This document shows positions 48,312 to 61,016 of a DNA stretch of 64,000 nt, piece after piece; the stretch's first letter is position 1; each line of letters begins with the position of its first letter. This DNA comes from Cryptomeria japonica (taxonomy: Eukaryota > Streptophyta > Pinopsida > Cupressales > Cupressaceae). The notes beneath the pieces are model-generated. The model ran no database searches and was not told the origin of the DNA. It saw only the letters and a program-made list of their open reading frames with translations. The stretch is from NCBI RefSeq assembly GCF_030272615.1, contig NC_081413.1, forward strand, positions 145,736,476 through 145,800,475, written 5' to 3'. The position numbers and the translations under genes are program-made.

Positions 48312-48597
48312 TGTAGACGCCTAAAAATGGTCAATGCTTGCGGAGTCATATTTTAACATTGGCCCATTGCCTTATTTTAGGTTTTTGCGTCACATTAACA
48401 TTTCTTCTATGTTGCGTACTTGGTCTTTATCATTTGTGAGCATCGAGTCCTTCTGCATTCTTCATTTGTCTCACTTTTGAATTTGGTCTTGTCGATAACA
48501 ATCTTCAGTCATGATTTTGGTCGATCTTCTCCTGTCGCATCAATGTGCGTGTTCATTTGTTATCATTTTGGACATCGTCAATCCTAATTAGGGTTTT

Positions 48598-48880
48598 GTC
48601 CTCTTATCAATCTTGTCATTTTGCGATCGATTTGTCATCGATCATTGTCCTCTTATCAATTTTGTCATTTTATGATCGATTTGTCATCGATTGTTGTCCG
48701 CTTATCAATCTTGTCGTTTTGCAATCGATTTATCATCTATCATTGTTATTTTCAATCTTGTCGACTTGCGATCGATTTGTCATCGATCGTTGTTATTTTC
48801 AATCTTGTCGTCTTGCGATCAATTTGTCATCGATCGTCGTCCTTCTCAGTCATGTCAATTTGGATCAATTAGTCATTGTT
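48598..48880. repeat. Six-copy 47-49 bp minisatellite rich in GATCGAT, in LTR C
   Basis: Units start at 48598, 48647, 48696, 48745, 48792 and 48839. Each carries caatcttgtc then gcgatcgatttgtcatcgatc, so the palindromes CGATCG and ATCGAT recur. It lies in U3, upstream of the TATA box. Confidence 0.85.
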
Positions 48881-49272
48881 CCTTGTTAATTGGCGCATTT
48901 ATCGATCAAATTATTTATTCAAAATCATGATCGAATCGACATCAAATCAATCTTACATCAAGACCTAATTGTCGTCCTTGCATTTCTAATTTATCTTCTA
49001 AGGTTTCATGATTTATTCATTTAACCTTGTTTGTCATTTTCTCTCCATTTTCTCTTCAGGATAAATGATTTATTTATTTATCCTAAGTCTTCTTGTCACA
49101 ATTAAATGTTTATTTAATTGGCTAATTAATTCCTCCTATTTTTGTAAATTAATTAATGAATGAGAAATTATTAATCAATTTACCTAATTTTTATCAATTT
49201 CCTAAATTCCAAGTCATCATTTCTAACCTAATTTTCTAATTGCTTCTAATGTCTATTTCTATTTCAAAATCT

Positions 49273-49377
49273 TGTCATAAATCCTTGCATAGCAATTTGT
49301 CATAAATTGTCATAAATCCTTGCATAGCAATTTGTCATAAATTGTCATAAATCCTTGCATAGCAATTTGTCATACAC
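49273..49377. repeat. Three-copy 35 bp minisatellite in LTR C
   Basis: tgtcataaatccttgcatag repeats at 49273, 49308 and 49343 with almost no differences, so it expanded recently compared with its surroundings. Confidence 0.9.
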
Positions 49378-49792
49378 TTGTCATAATTTTGCTATTCCTG
49401 ATTTGAATTTCCATTCGAATCATTTTCATGCTAATCTGATCTTTTCTCCAATTTGTCTATAAATTGGATGAATTTCTTCAATCAAGGCCCCTGGTCGAAT
49501 CAATCATGCTTCTAGTACCCTTATGTTGTCGTCTTGTCTACTTGCTTTCACATCATGCTTATGCACTAGTAGGTGAGATCCAAAAACAAAGCTATTTGAA
49601 GGAGAAAGAAGGACAATGGAGCCACATGAAGAAGACATCTGCATTTGGTTTGCTTAGTTTTCAATCTTGCATGTCTTGTTTTCATGTTTTCATTGAGTGT
49701 AATTGGGATTGTTATCACTGCATTTCAATTTTTGTGATTGAATTAGGCCAAATTCCCATTTGCTTTGATGATTTCCACATTTCCTATCTACA

Positions 49793-51330
49793 AGGCCATC
49801 TTAGAATCAAATGCATTGTAATAAGTATTTAAACACATGTTATCATCTAATCTCATCACTTGATACAATATGTGCATGGCTTTTTGGAATCTGGCATTGA
49901 AGTCAGTGACCATTTCATTATCAGACTTTATGATATTATTGAATTCATTGAGCATGAAGCTCACATTAGTCTTGTCACCATAATTCTCTTGGAAACAATT
50001 TTTAAAATCCTCCCATGACCCTATGCTATTTACTGGAAGACCTCTGTACCAATCTCTTGCATCATCAACCAGGGATTGGACAAATAGTTTCATAATAACA
50101 TCTTCATCCACTATCTCATAATCATTTATTAGATCCCCAAAAGATTTCAGATGTTCCTCAGCACTAATTGCATTGTTCCCAGCAAATTTATGGAGTTTGT
50201 CTCTTAACTCAGTAGGAACATGTTTGGGATATCTTGGGATCCCATCAAAGAACAATTGTCTATATTATTCTAAATTGATTGGTCTCCTTTGAAAAGGGGT
50301 AATAGCATTATCATTTCCCATGTTCATTCTAATTTTTTGAATTGGAGACTGACATATTTGGGTGATGACTATTCACAAGGATTTGACTCACTGATGCTAC
50401 ATTAGCAGGCACTGTAGGTTGAATTTTAACCGGGGGAAGGGAAATTTGTTGAGGATCAAACTTACTAGGGTTTTCTGATGGAAACATGATAGGGGGAGCC
50501 TTTAAGTAACTAATTTTTTTTTTTACTTCTTGATTTGTTGCTTCCAATTCAGCTTTCTCTAGCTCCATTTGGAGATCCTCCTTTTCTTTCCTCATTCTTT
50601 CCATTTCTTTCTCATGTGCTGACAACCTATGAGAAATCTCCTTTGCAGTTTTAGATTCCATTCCATCATCTACCCATTTCTATTTTCCTTTATCCATATT
50701 TGTCCTAGGAAGCTGAGAATCACTGAGCATTTCCTTGCTTGGTTGGACTACTGACCTATATACTGGCCTAGCCTTGGGGATCAGGATTTCTTTAATTACA
50801 GGGCCTTCCTCATCACTTTTTCCCTTCTCTTTTGCCAGTACCTCAAGATCAGCTATCTATCTAAGAAGCCTATCTCTCTCCATTAATTTAGCTTTGACTT
50901 CCTTCTCCCTATTTGCTTCCTTTTGGGCTCTTAGGGAAATTAGATGGTGAACTCTTTTATTTAGATCTTCAATTTCTTGGGACACTTTATCTTCATCAAA
51001 GAAATTTTCCTTAGAGTCTGATATATTGACTTGGTTTATGTCAATCAAACTAATGTTTCCATCTATTTTTCTAGGCATAGAGTGTCTAATTACATTTGAA
51101 CTGGTCCTATCTCTTGCAGAAACACTAACATGGGATAACTCTTGATTTAAAATAGGGGCATTATCAATATTTCCAAACAATCCTGAATGAAAACCTAATA
51201 TATCATGTTTTGAATCTCTGGAAGAGGAATTAGACTTTGCATAAACAGGTCGACCAGGCATCTTACCAGTATTATTGTTCTTTTGTACCCAAGTAGCATT
51301 TGATGGCTCATGTAGCAAAGATCTCTTCTG
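49793..51330 (-). pseudogene. D2 gag
   Basis: Three minus-strand frames. 51318-50857 has a coiled coil (EIEDLNKRVHHLISLRAQKE). 50661-50329 has a second, charged helix (SHRLSAHEKEMERMRKEKED) and a Pro-rich tail. 50255-49793 has the retrotransposon gag core: ARDWYRGLPVNSIGSWEDF, FNNIIKSDNEMVTDFNARFQ and CLNTYYNAFDSK. Stops and one frameshift (near 50300) disrupt it. The last codons are cut by Tat C at 49793. Confidence 0.85.
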
Positions 51331-51609
51331 ACCTCTCCGTGATTACTCTGGCAAACCTTCTTGCAAAGTTTCACGAAGATGCTTCTTCATGAATGACCTG
51401 GTGTTTTTTCCTCATTGCATTACGCTTGTTTTCTTTTGAAATGATTTATAATTCACATGGACTGGTTCCTATATAACAAAGTCGCCACCCACAAGACTAT
51501 GGGAATTATGAAAACAAGCTTTTAGAATAATATGTTGGAAATCCACAAACATAGTGGTTTTCTTTATAAACTTAAGCACAAATCTGCGTCTGGATCCTTA
51601 ATGTGACTC

Positions 51610-51627
51610 TCCCCAGTAGAGTCGCCA
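51610..51627 (-). other. Primer-binding site of D2
   Basis: Minus-strand TGGCGACTCTACTGGGGA starts four bases (AAAG) after the LTR end at 51632. It matches the form I recall for Ogre-type elements, thought to pair with a tRNA-Arg. Its position fixes the 3' end of the giant LTR. Confidence 0.85.
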
Positions 51628-52570
51628 CTTTTGTTGGCTTCAAAATCTGATTCACTTTAACATCCTTATAATAAAATGATTGAACTCTATGCAGAAGAGA
51701 TATCAAAGGGAAGGAAACTCTTAGGATAACGTATGAAAAGGTTTGATTTAACCTTCTACACTTTGGACTTACTCAGAGTCCAGGCGAGTATACCTTTGTG
51801 AACTAAATTCACACTTTCAAAAGATAAATCCACAACAAACCAGTCTAGAAAACCAGTGGATTTAATCACCTTGAAACTAACTGAAACAAAGGAATGAAAA
51901 TTATACTCATATTCAGTATTTTGATCTACAAAATATGCAATAGACAACCTTGATCTATACTAGTGCCTTATCCAATGTCACAGAGTCATCTAAATTCAAA
52001 CAATACTCCCCAAACAAAATATCTCTACACATCCCATTGGCTCAGCTTCTGTTGATCCCTATATATGCCTGACACATATAAGAATTTATATATACTGAAG
52101 TAAACTATGCTCATCAAGATTCAAGATGTCTCACAAGGAATTTACTGGTAGAAATGATCCCCGCATATTTAATTTTCCTCCTAAAGAGACAAGCTAGCAA
52201 ACACATCTACAGAAAGTTGCCTTACAACCCCTATTCAAACAAAATAATCCTAGATTATTCAGAATGAAACAGTAAACAATTGCAAACACATTTGAAGATG
52301 ATTCAAAGTTTTTACTCAAAACCGATGGTCTGTATATTGATATTATCTTCAAGAAAGTATTACAAAAACTTTTGAATATCCTCCATTAAACTTAGAAAAG
52401 ATCATATAAAATTCTGCAGCATTTTCTTGAAATTCTTTGCAATCCTTTTTTCACTAGTCCTGGTATCCATTTATAACAATATGGATGCACATAGCTTCAG
52501 ACTTTGCTAGGAGATATTGTTACAATTATTGCTTCTCAAAAAGAAGTTACAAAACCTTTTGCAAAAATGG

Positions 52571-55500
52571 TTACAAGTCCTTTTCGACCTCTGCAGCTTC
52601 TTCTACTTGTTGTTCAGTTGCAACCTCTTCTAACTATTCAGGAGTGTTCTCTAACTACTCTGCATCCTAGATGGCATATTTTGTTGTCCATTCATTGTAC
52701 ACATCATCAGTTGGCCACATGAAATTAATCACTTTTGTCTTAGCCTTGGTCAACCTTTTCCAAGAATTTATCATCTTGTTGACTTCTAAATTGAGAAAAC
52801 CATAATGAGATTTGATTTTCTCTATCTCCTGAATTGTCACAACAAAGAAGGAAGCATCATCTAAATCAACAATTCCTTTAATTCTGGCTGACAGTTTGGC
52901 CTCTAATTCCTTAAGCCACACTTGTTTGTCCTTCAGCTGATCTGGGCTAGCAAAAAATCCTGGGAGCAACTCAAAAACCTGATCAGCATACTCCTTTTTG
53001 TAGAAGTTAATTTTCATATCAGCATTATCCACCCCTTCTACTAATTTAACTAGATCCTTGGTGGTATCACAAGTGGATTTGATGATAGGATTGGCCCTTG
53101 CTTCATCAGAAGATGTACAAATAAACTCCAAGTCCTGCTCTCTAGGCCTCCACTTGTCAAAAATAGGTGTCAAAATGGCCTTATCTCCATTGAGCTCATT
53201 CAACATATCCAAAACCTTACTTATATTATTGTATAGCAATGATGCACTCATTGTATCTGCAAACTTGAGATAGTAGCCCTAACTCTTTCCTCATATTTCT
53301 TGGCATACAAGGCCTAAGCCTGTTTCAAATTCTCTAGCTCTTGAGGAGTAATCTCAATCATTTGGGAGCTAGAAGGTGCTAGAGATGGTGGGAACTCAAT
53401 GATGGGGCTGCTAGGTGGAGGTCTTGCAGGAGAGGAGGAGCTCATCAGTGTTGAAGACTCACCTTGATGTTATTGTCCTATCAACTAGCTCTGCAACTTA
53501 GCAATGATGCTATCCTTATCTCTTACCTCCTCCTTAGCACTATTATAGGTCTTCAGAATTGTCTCCAACTTGACTTGGAGGTTTGCTTTTTCCTTGGATT
53601 CCTTTTCTGCTACTACAACACTAAATTTTGCAGTCTCTAGCACAGTGCTAGCAGCTTCTACCACCCATGTGTTCTATACTCTCTTCACTATCATCCCACC
53701 AAGGTAGCTTGACCCTGGGGTATCTCTGCTTCTCTTATTTTCATCTCTCCTAAGAGACCACATGACGAGTGCAGCATTATCTTTACTAAAGTAATTCCCT
53801 CCATGGGCTTAGTTTCTTTCCTCACTAGCTCTAGAACTAGGGCATCTGCTATAACCCACTTAGGGAGATTAAGCACTCTAGCTTGTGCCACCATATCTCT
53901 TCCTTGCTCAGGAGTGATGGTTTAAAATTCTTCCATCATTTCCTATTTTATTTTTTCCTCTACCAGAGCTAGATCTTTGTTAGGCTACTCACCTTTTCTC
54001 TTCTTGCATCTTGCATTGTATTTATCTATATTTTGTTTCCATACAAACTGCATAAATGCTCCTGAGGTGAAAAAATTGTTATCAGCCAAGAAGTCATCAC
54101 TGGCTTGGTTTATCTCAGGATCCCACTCTTGGCCTTTAAGTTCAGTGGTAGTAATGTTCATTTCAGCAGCAAGGGGTTCTTCTAGAAAATCCTCCTCTAC
54201 TTCATCATATATATAGGCAATTTCTCCTAGACTGTCGAACTGTAAAAGTTGCTCAGCTGGTGCTTGCCCATCTCCTATGTGGATAGGGGATTGAGATGGA
54301 GAGTACAAAGGTGTATCAAATTGTACCTTCTTTTCCTACTCTCTACTTCTTGCGGCTCTCTTGGATGTCAATGACATCTTGTATCTTCCTCTTTCCTTTG
54401 GAGGTAGAGGGTTCCCCTGTTGTGGGCATTAGCACACTATAACTAGATTTCTTGTGTAGTGTGTAGTGACCAAGAGGGATTTCTTTGGTGGAGGCAGACC
54501 TACTTAGAATCATTCTTGCCTTCTCAGGGTTGCTTTTAATCGCACCTTCCCTCTTTTCCTTTAGGTTTTGCATCACATCCTCAAAGCAAATAATTAAAAA
54601 CTTTATTTTCTCCTCAAAAGGGAAAAAGCTAGACAATGGGTCATAGCTGGCATCAAACTGATGCACAAAGTCTAAGGCTTTCTTATAAGCCACCCATTTT
54701 TCTTTCCTCAATTCATGCTCATCCAAATCAAATTCAGTTCTAATGAGGTCCTCAGGAAACTAAAATTGATGGGGTCTTCCTCTGCACACTGCCCTCTTTC
54801 TGAATATGCCATTGAAGAAGTCTTCTGGATCAGCACACCTGGATATTGTAGTTGACAAATTATAGGGTTTGAGAAATTCTTCAAAACAATTCCAACCTCC
54901 CTTGGTTATTATAAATTGATGGGCTATGGTAATTGTAGGGACAATAGTCCCTTTACCCCTGCCTATCAGCTCTACCTCTTGTACACTACCAATCTGTCTG
55001 AGGACTTCTGCAATTCCCACTTTGAGAGGGACTTGATAGGGCAACAAGAATGGAGTGCCTTTAAAACCAAAAACTCTGAAAACTATTGAGACTGGGTATA
55101 GATAAATGTCACCCCAATTATGAGCAATCTTTATACTCTCTGCAAATTATTTTGGTCTAATAAACTCCAAAAGAACCTTGGGGATTCTTGGGTTTTCTAA
55201 GCAGAGGAGAGTCCTAATCTTGGATGCATAATAACCACCTTTGAATAGAAATAGATGCATAAGGAGTGAATACCATCTGAAAGGCCTATCCACCTTCCCA
55301 TTTTTTATTCCTATTAGCCCTCCATGGATAGCATCAGTAATGAAAGAAGCATAATCAAATGTTACTGCAAGGGAAGGATTCAGACTCTAAGCAATCATCA
55401 ACATGTAGTGATTAGGCATATTTGCCTCAACATCTTCTCCCAAAATCTAGTAGAGTGACCAATACATTCCCTTAGCCCTGAGGGTGAACAAATTCAATGA

Positions 55501-56088
55501 GAAGGGCTCTTCAGTGTTGGGTCCTACAACTGTCAACCCACCTATCTTCACAAAAAATTCCTTAAGAGGCCCATTTCTAAGGTGATTCCTCTGTGCACCA
55601 TATACTTGAGCTAATGGTTTTTAATTAATGGGTTGTAGAAAATTTGTAAACTCATTGAGCCCAAAAGCACTTCTCAACTCTTTATTATTGATTTCAATAA
55701 GGGCTTTCCCATTTATGTCTCTAATGCTTCTTGTAATTGGATCATAATTGTGTGCAATTTGAGTCAATAGATCCATGTCCATGAATACCCCCGGAACTAC
55801 CAACTTCCCTACATCTAATTCCGAGATGCTATTTTGTGGGGCCGAAGAATTTCTCATTCCAAATCCAACCTTGAATAACCCCAACCCAGACAATCCAACA
55901 TGTGGATCTCTCAACCAGTTGCCCTTATCATATAGCCCTCCTCCTATCTGCAAACGAGGAGCTCTAGGCACTAATTCTTTCACTTTTGATTCCCGGTTAG
56001 TTGACAATGTCAACGGCTTAAGAAAATCATCACAAATGGCCCTGTCCTGATAATTAACCTTCCCGGAAAACTCTCTCCTAGGTGCCAT
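52571..56088 (-). pseudogene. LTR-encoded ORF of unknown function (D2 copy)
   Basis: Starts MAPRREFSGKVNYQD at 56088 and ends EKDL at a TAA (52571-52573). Aligned end to end with the D1 copy: DKGNWLRDPHVGLSGLGLFK, KLVVPGVFMDMDLLTQIAHN, AFGLNEFTNFLQP, FGFKGTPFLLPYQVPLKVGI and DKWRPREQDLEF are conserved. It has several TAG and two TAA stops, frameshifts near 54320 and between 53690 and 53250, and lacks about 40 codons present in D1, lost between two YFAS-coding direct repeats near 55230. Two TAG codons (53985-53987 and 53674-53676) match TAG codons in D1. No known domain. Confidence 0.75.
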
Positions 56089-56459
56089 TTTGAAAATACA
56101 AGCAATCCAAATACTACCCCAAAATGGTTCAGTGACAAATCAAGACCTTAATTAAAACACCACAAAGAAATTACCACATAGGAGTACAAGAAAACCTGAT
56201 TTTAGCTCGAAGGAATCTTCTCTACAACTGAATTGACTTGCTCTATATTTGAAAACAAAATCTCTGTATCTCCTCTTCTGCAATAATTCTTTTGAATGAT
56301 ACCTTTACTCAATCGACAGGAGATCATATATGGTACCCAGGGTCTTAACTACAACATTGATTCCACATGCTTTGGTCATCCCTTCAGAATTGAATTCATG
56401 AGAGAATTCGTATTTTTTGCTCCAACGGGCCACAACATTCCTACAATTCTTTCCTTTTG

Positions 56460-57910
56460 CTCTTTCACTATTTCGTGAAGCATAACCTTCAGGCAATTTC
56501 GTTAAACGAAATCACACCAACCGTCCAATCAAAAGAAACTTGATCAGCTGTTATACTGACTTAACAGTCTTGCCTCCGCATTGGGCCCCACCTCCTTTTT
56601 GCCATTTCCCAGACTTTATCTTTCAAGCACTTCTCCTTCGTGAAACTGCACCAAATGTTAGATTGAATTCTAACTGCTCGACATTTAACTCTCACTAGGA
56701 CCACCGACATCTTTATTAACCGTGCCTTTACCTTGACTACTAGCGGTCTTTCGCTATTTCATGAAGCTTAAACATCTTTCAGCTTTGGGCCACAAAACAA
56801 CGTGAGGCGTTGGATCAGATTGGAAATGACCATCCTTTAAGGGAAACCCTTTATGCTTTCTTTTTTACACCGCCTTTTCATTGGTTAATGACTACCACGT
56901 GGTGCTCAACCATTGGTTTTAGAAAACCGTTCAAGCCTAGTTCAACGTCAGCCACGTGTCTCTCCCTTTTACTGCCGGTTACACCTTGGCAGGACCTCAA
57001 CTTCTCCTGAAACCACATGTCCACATACACATCATGATCTAGCTTGACACCTAGATGAACCCTTTTTACTTTTGCTATTTTGCAAAGCATATCCTCCAAG
57101 CATCTCGCAATCGCAAAATAACGCTAGCCATCAGATCAAAAGAAAATTGATCCTCCTTTAACCTTATGTTTTATCTGCCTTTGGGGATGAAAAACCTTTT
57201 TGCCATTTCATAGGGCATAAAGCATGAGAATCTTACCCTTGCGAATTCACGTGGGCCATTAGATTATTTTTTACTTGCTCTATGCTTAACCATCTGAACT
57301 AACTCTGGTGAACATGGGCCCTCTGACTCAACCTCGAACACCTAGCATCTAGTCACTTTCAAAGCTGACATGTCAGTCTTTCATTTGCTGAGAGAAAACA
57401 CTTGGTTCCACCTCATGCTTGCCACCCGTATCTGCCAGGTCACCTCTTATCCTGCGGCATGACTCATGTCTAGGACCCACCTTCTTTTAACCCTTGGACC
57501 CACCTCACTGACTATTGTGGCCTCTACCACGTGCAACCATCTCACTCACTCTCTAGACCAGCTGGACTATCTACTTGGAGTACCACATCATTTTGCCACT
57601 TCACGAAAGATAACTGTCAAGCATTTTCACCCTGCGAAACAACGCGAACCATCAGATCAAAACAGACTCAATCAACTTTTAGTCACTTAGAAAATCCTCA
57701 CACGCAGGGTCCCACCAAACGCTTTCGCCATTTTGCGAAAGGTATTTTGCTTACAAGTTCAGGTTGTGAAATAACGCTAGCCATTGGATCTTGGACAAGA
57801 TGAGACCTCTTTAAACCAGGCCAAAAATGCCATTCAGAATGCATTTCCTTTTTGCCATTTAACGGGTTTTAAACCACATGCAACTTCACCTAATGAAATA
57901 GCGAAAAACA
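56460..57910 (-). repeat. Hairpin-repeat array in the D2 LTR
   Basis: On the plus strand, pairs such as ctattttgcaaag with cgcaaaataacg (57075/57110), cattttgcgaaag with tgtgaaataacg (57726/57768), and cacttcacgaaag with gcgaaacaacgcg (57596/57634) recur every ~200-300 bases, each followed by an atcagatcaaaa-like phrase. At least six units, more diverged than those in D1. Confidence 0.75.
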
Positions 57911-58251
57911 TAGAAATTTCCTAAGAGATGCGCACCACTTACTAGGCCTAACAACATTAGGAGGAAAATATATAAGGCATAAAATTTTACGATTAATTCA
58001 AATGACCGCTTAGGCAAATGACAAGGGGGGACACGTCCTATGAACTTGGGACCCATTACTTAAGTGGATAAAGTAATGAAGAAATAGAACCAGAGGGTTT
58101 TTTGATAAAACACTGAACAATTTAAGATTAAAACCCTAAACCCCTAGGATCTAACACAGAGCTGAAGCAATTGATAGCAAGTCTGATTCAAAATTTCAAC
58201 ACTTAGCCAATTTATGGGAAAAGAAAACCCATTTTTTAAACAGTGATAACA

Positions 58252-61014
58252 GAAACTTTTAAGCAAATGCTAGTGGGAGATGTATTGCCAAAGCTAGAAT
58301 CTCCCACATACATGGTGAATAGATTACATTTAAACTTCAACAATTGCAAATTGTTAGGTGTTTAACCAATCTCCACGTGTGAGGCAAAGGCCATTAAACT
58401 GTCAACAAGTTTTGTTTGCTAGTAAAGTCTTCTATGTGGGCCTGTTGAAGAGGCATTGAAACTTCAAGCAAATGCAATTAGCAGGTGTGTTGTCAAGATC
58501 CTCTTTGTGAGAAAATTTAAAAAACGGAAAGGGTCTGGGAGGAAATGGAGTAGAAAAGACTTTAGAAATTGTTTGCCAATGTAATGGCAGCAATCCCCTT
58601 GCATGGTAGATGGAGGTTTGGAGGCAATTTTAAACCTTCAAATAACTGCAGTTTGCAGGAGAAATGGTGGTGAAGACTGAGAAACTTACAAGATAAAATG
58701 CAATTTGGCTAGTGTAAACTAGTTTTCCTCCTTGTGTGGGTGTTGCTAAAGGCAATTTAAACTCTAGGCAATTGCAATTGGTAGGTTCGAATGCCAAATC
58801 CAATAGAGTGATGGCTGGACTAGTGGCAAGTTAAAAGGCATTAGATATTCAAACAAATACAATCCCTCCTTTGTGTGGTGTTTTGGAAAGAGGCAACATT
58901 AAAATTCAACAACAAATTTAATTGGCAGCCAAAGCCAATGTCCTCCCCACACAAGCACATAAAAAATGAAATGGCACAAGGCAATAAACACTTTCAGGCA
59001 AATGCAACGGTAGGTGTAATTTTTAACAGTCCCTTGTGATAAGGTAAAAGGAATTAAAGCTCCAAGGTAATTGTAGTGTGGCATAATGAAAACACTCAGA
59101 AGTTTCATTGCCAGCCATTGGCAAGTCTCATTAAAACCTTCCAAAAATGCATTGCCAGGAAGATGCATATATCCCACATTGACTATGGAGGGGGATCTTT
59201 TTGTATTTAAATACAAAGCTCCACACTAGTATAATGTCAAAGATAAAAGGCTTTTGATGGATGATGCCAGTTGGGTGCCCAGGTGGACCCCACATGCATA
59301 GGTGCATTTCTTGAGGTGCCCAAAGAGGCCAAGTGGTGACCAGGTGGACCCCATGTAGGCACGGATCCTAAGGTAGGCAAATTTTGTAGTGAAAGGGCGA
59401 CTTAACTAGTGAGCAAGTTTGATGCAGATCGACAATGCACGTTGTTTTGTGAAGTAAAGGTGCTTGCCTGTTAACCATCATGAAGCAACAAAAGGGTTAA
59501 AGATCATGCAGGTTCATCAAGATCTGACAGCCGACGTGGTTTTGCAAGCCGAAGATGCATGCCCATTACCCTTCGCAAAATGGTGAAGGGTGACATAGTA
59601 GGTCCAAGTGGCGGCCCCGCAGAGGTCTCGATGACGTGGTGATGATGTGGCAGCTGAGTTGGCAACAAGCAAGCAGTCAAGTGGCAATCCAAGTGGTGGA
59701 CAAATGGAAAAAGATGAGGTGTCATCCCAGGTGGTGCCCAATGGACCCTCCTAGCGAATCACAGGTTGCCACATGGCAGGGCGTCAGGCAAAAAAATAAG
59801 AAAAATTAAAGTTAAATGTATAGTTTCAACTATAGGAGAAAATTCAAAACATTTAAATGACATAGGTGCATAAAAGATTAATTTGCTTAGGGGTTGTTTT
59901 TTGCCCAAAATGGAAAGTATTATATACCATTGGAAATCCCTCAGAATAAGAAATTTAGTTTTGCAATTAATTTCAATAGATCTCAGATATTTTGAGAGTA
60001 GTTTCCATGAGAAGGAAAGGAAATATTTTTCAATTAGGGAAGAAGGGAAACTTGACAAATTATGATGAAATCTGATCTTTTTCCCTCTCCTTCATACTCT
60101 CAATTCTTCTCAATTGTAAGGGTTCCCAGTTTTTTTTGGAATTTTTCTCCAAGGGAGAAATCCGAAATTGCAGGTTCCAGTTTTATGCATTTTGATTTTC
60201 TTGGTTGTAATGGTTGATGTTCCTATTTTGTTGTCATGGAGTAGATATATTTTGCAGGTTGTATCTTAGTTTTAGGTCACATATATGTAAGGCATATATG
60301 CAGTGTAGTAGATTGTCTTTAGACATTTCTTCAAATTCAATAAATTTAGTCTTCAAGGAAGTTTGGGTTTATCTTATCAAAGTGAGAGTGTAATTCCTCT
60401 TCTTAGGCATCCTTTACTGAAGGGATTTAAATTCTATGAGAAAAAATTGGGGATTTGGGTTAATGTTTGGATTATGTATGATCCTTTGATGAATTTACAA
60501 TGTGTTATTGTCAGTCATTAATATAGGGAAATCTTTTCAATAAATTTGATATGCAGCTTGGATTCCATCTGTAGTTATTTGTATTGACTCTATGCCTAGG
60601 ATGAGGCACTAATCTATTACAGCTAGAGGTCATTTGCATCATTTTAAAAATTAAATCAGAATTTAATATCTTTTCTTTCTATTTTGTGGTAATGTCCCAC
60701 CTATCTCAAGCTCCAATGTAGTTGAGAGTCAATGTGAATGTAGCTAGTTTGCAGCACTTTCCTTATTGTTGAGCTATGTTTGAGATTTATGCTTTAATGG
60801 TGATGTTGTCTATGAGTTTAGAATGTATTTGAAGTGCATCATAGGTAAACCCACCTAGGCCTTGCAAAGCTTGAAGAGATGAAGAATTAAATATCCTTGT
60901 TAAGTTGGTCTAGTTAGTCCTTTGAAATCATAGTTGAGGTTGGCTACCTTTCAAAATTTGGTTGTAGATTATATTGGTTGTTTATTTTGTTGTTCAGCAT
61001 AAAAAGAGCCAACA
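58252..61014 (+). repeat. 3' part of a related, ORF-less LTR (D3)
   Basis: Ends aaaaagagccaaca at 61014, followed by copia pol. It shares with D1/D2: hairpin units at 59400-59595 (ggttttgcaagc ... cttcgcaaaatgg), the block gaggcactaat near 60610, ggtaaacccacctaggc near 60845, and the AACA end. Between 59600 and 60560 there is no ORF. Its 5' part is missing because D2 interrupts it at 58251. A 980-base stretch with no frame separates the shared blocks where D1 has 4.5 kb. Confidence 0.6.
58255..59180. repeat. Degenerate tandem repeat, ~60-180 bp spacing
   Basis: aaacttcaagcaaatgcaatt followed by a gcaggtg-like string recurs in degraded form near 58262, 58345, 58458, 58640, 58758, 58850, 58908, 58993 and 59072. 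No coding capacity. Downstream, caggtggaccccacatg and a second copy lie at 59280 and 59341. Confidence 0.55.
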
Positions 61015-61016
61015 GG

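Larger units (their letters stand above)
34578..49792 (+). mobile_element. 3' half of Tat element C, split by solo LTR D1
   Basis: Begins inside RT at GFIRPIDYVDW and continues through RNase H, archaeal-like RNase H, integrase, an antisense ORF, a polypurine tract and a 3' LTR (48312-49792). Pol domains differ from element A much more than the 5' halves of A and B do, and the 3' LTR is unrelated to the LTR at 30559. B and C are therefore different families joined at about 34570. The solo LTR at 37348-43681 interrupts the integrase C-terminal domain. Confidence 0.82.
48312..49792 (+). repeat. 3' LTR of Tat element C
   Basis: Starts tgtaga and ends tctaca, a 6-base inverted terminus. TATAAATT lies at 49458-49465. 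The next five bases are aggcc (49793-49797), the expected target site, inside the gag of D2. The matching 5' LTR is not in the window. Two internal minisatellites are listed separately. Confidence 0.78.
49793..58251 (-). mobile_element. Ogre/Tat-like element D2, 5' half
   Basis: On the minus strand: a 6.6 kb LTR (58251-51632), primer-binding site (51627-51610), leader, and gag (51330-49793), cut off where Tat C is inserted. Pol and the 3' LTR are not in the window. The five bases outside the LTR are gaaac (58252-58256). D1 is a solo LTR of the same family in opposite orientation. Confidence 0.87.
51632..58251 (-). repeat. 5' LTR of D2 (6.6 kb), with internal ORF
   Basis: Begins TGTTATCACTG at 58251 and ends GAAGCCAACA at 51632, followed by the primer-binding site. 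Colinear with D1 but 286 bases longer, mainly through a larger hairpin-repeat array (56460-57910). Both copies carry the unknown ORF in sense with the element. Confidence 0.9.

Noticed and set aside
48545-48930. Overlapping open frames of 79-114 residues with repeated RSICHRS-like peptides
   Set aside because: They are translations of the 47-49 base minisatellite in the LTR, open in several frames at once.
30554-49804. cttag at 30554-30558 and 49800-49804 as the target duplication of one intact B/C element
   Set aside because: The 3' LTR ends cleanly at tctaca (49792), not next to the second cttag, and the two terminal LTRs are unrelated.
37348-58251. A single 20.9 kb DNA transposon or foldback with 6 kb terminal inverted repeats (TGTTATCACTG ... 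CAGTGATAACA)
   Set aside because: The left arm has its own gggag target duplication at both ends, and the right arm is followed by a primer-binding site and gag. They are two separate insertions of one LTR family in opposite orientation.
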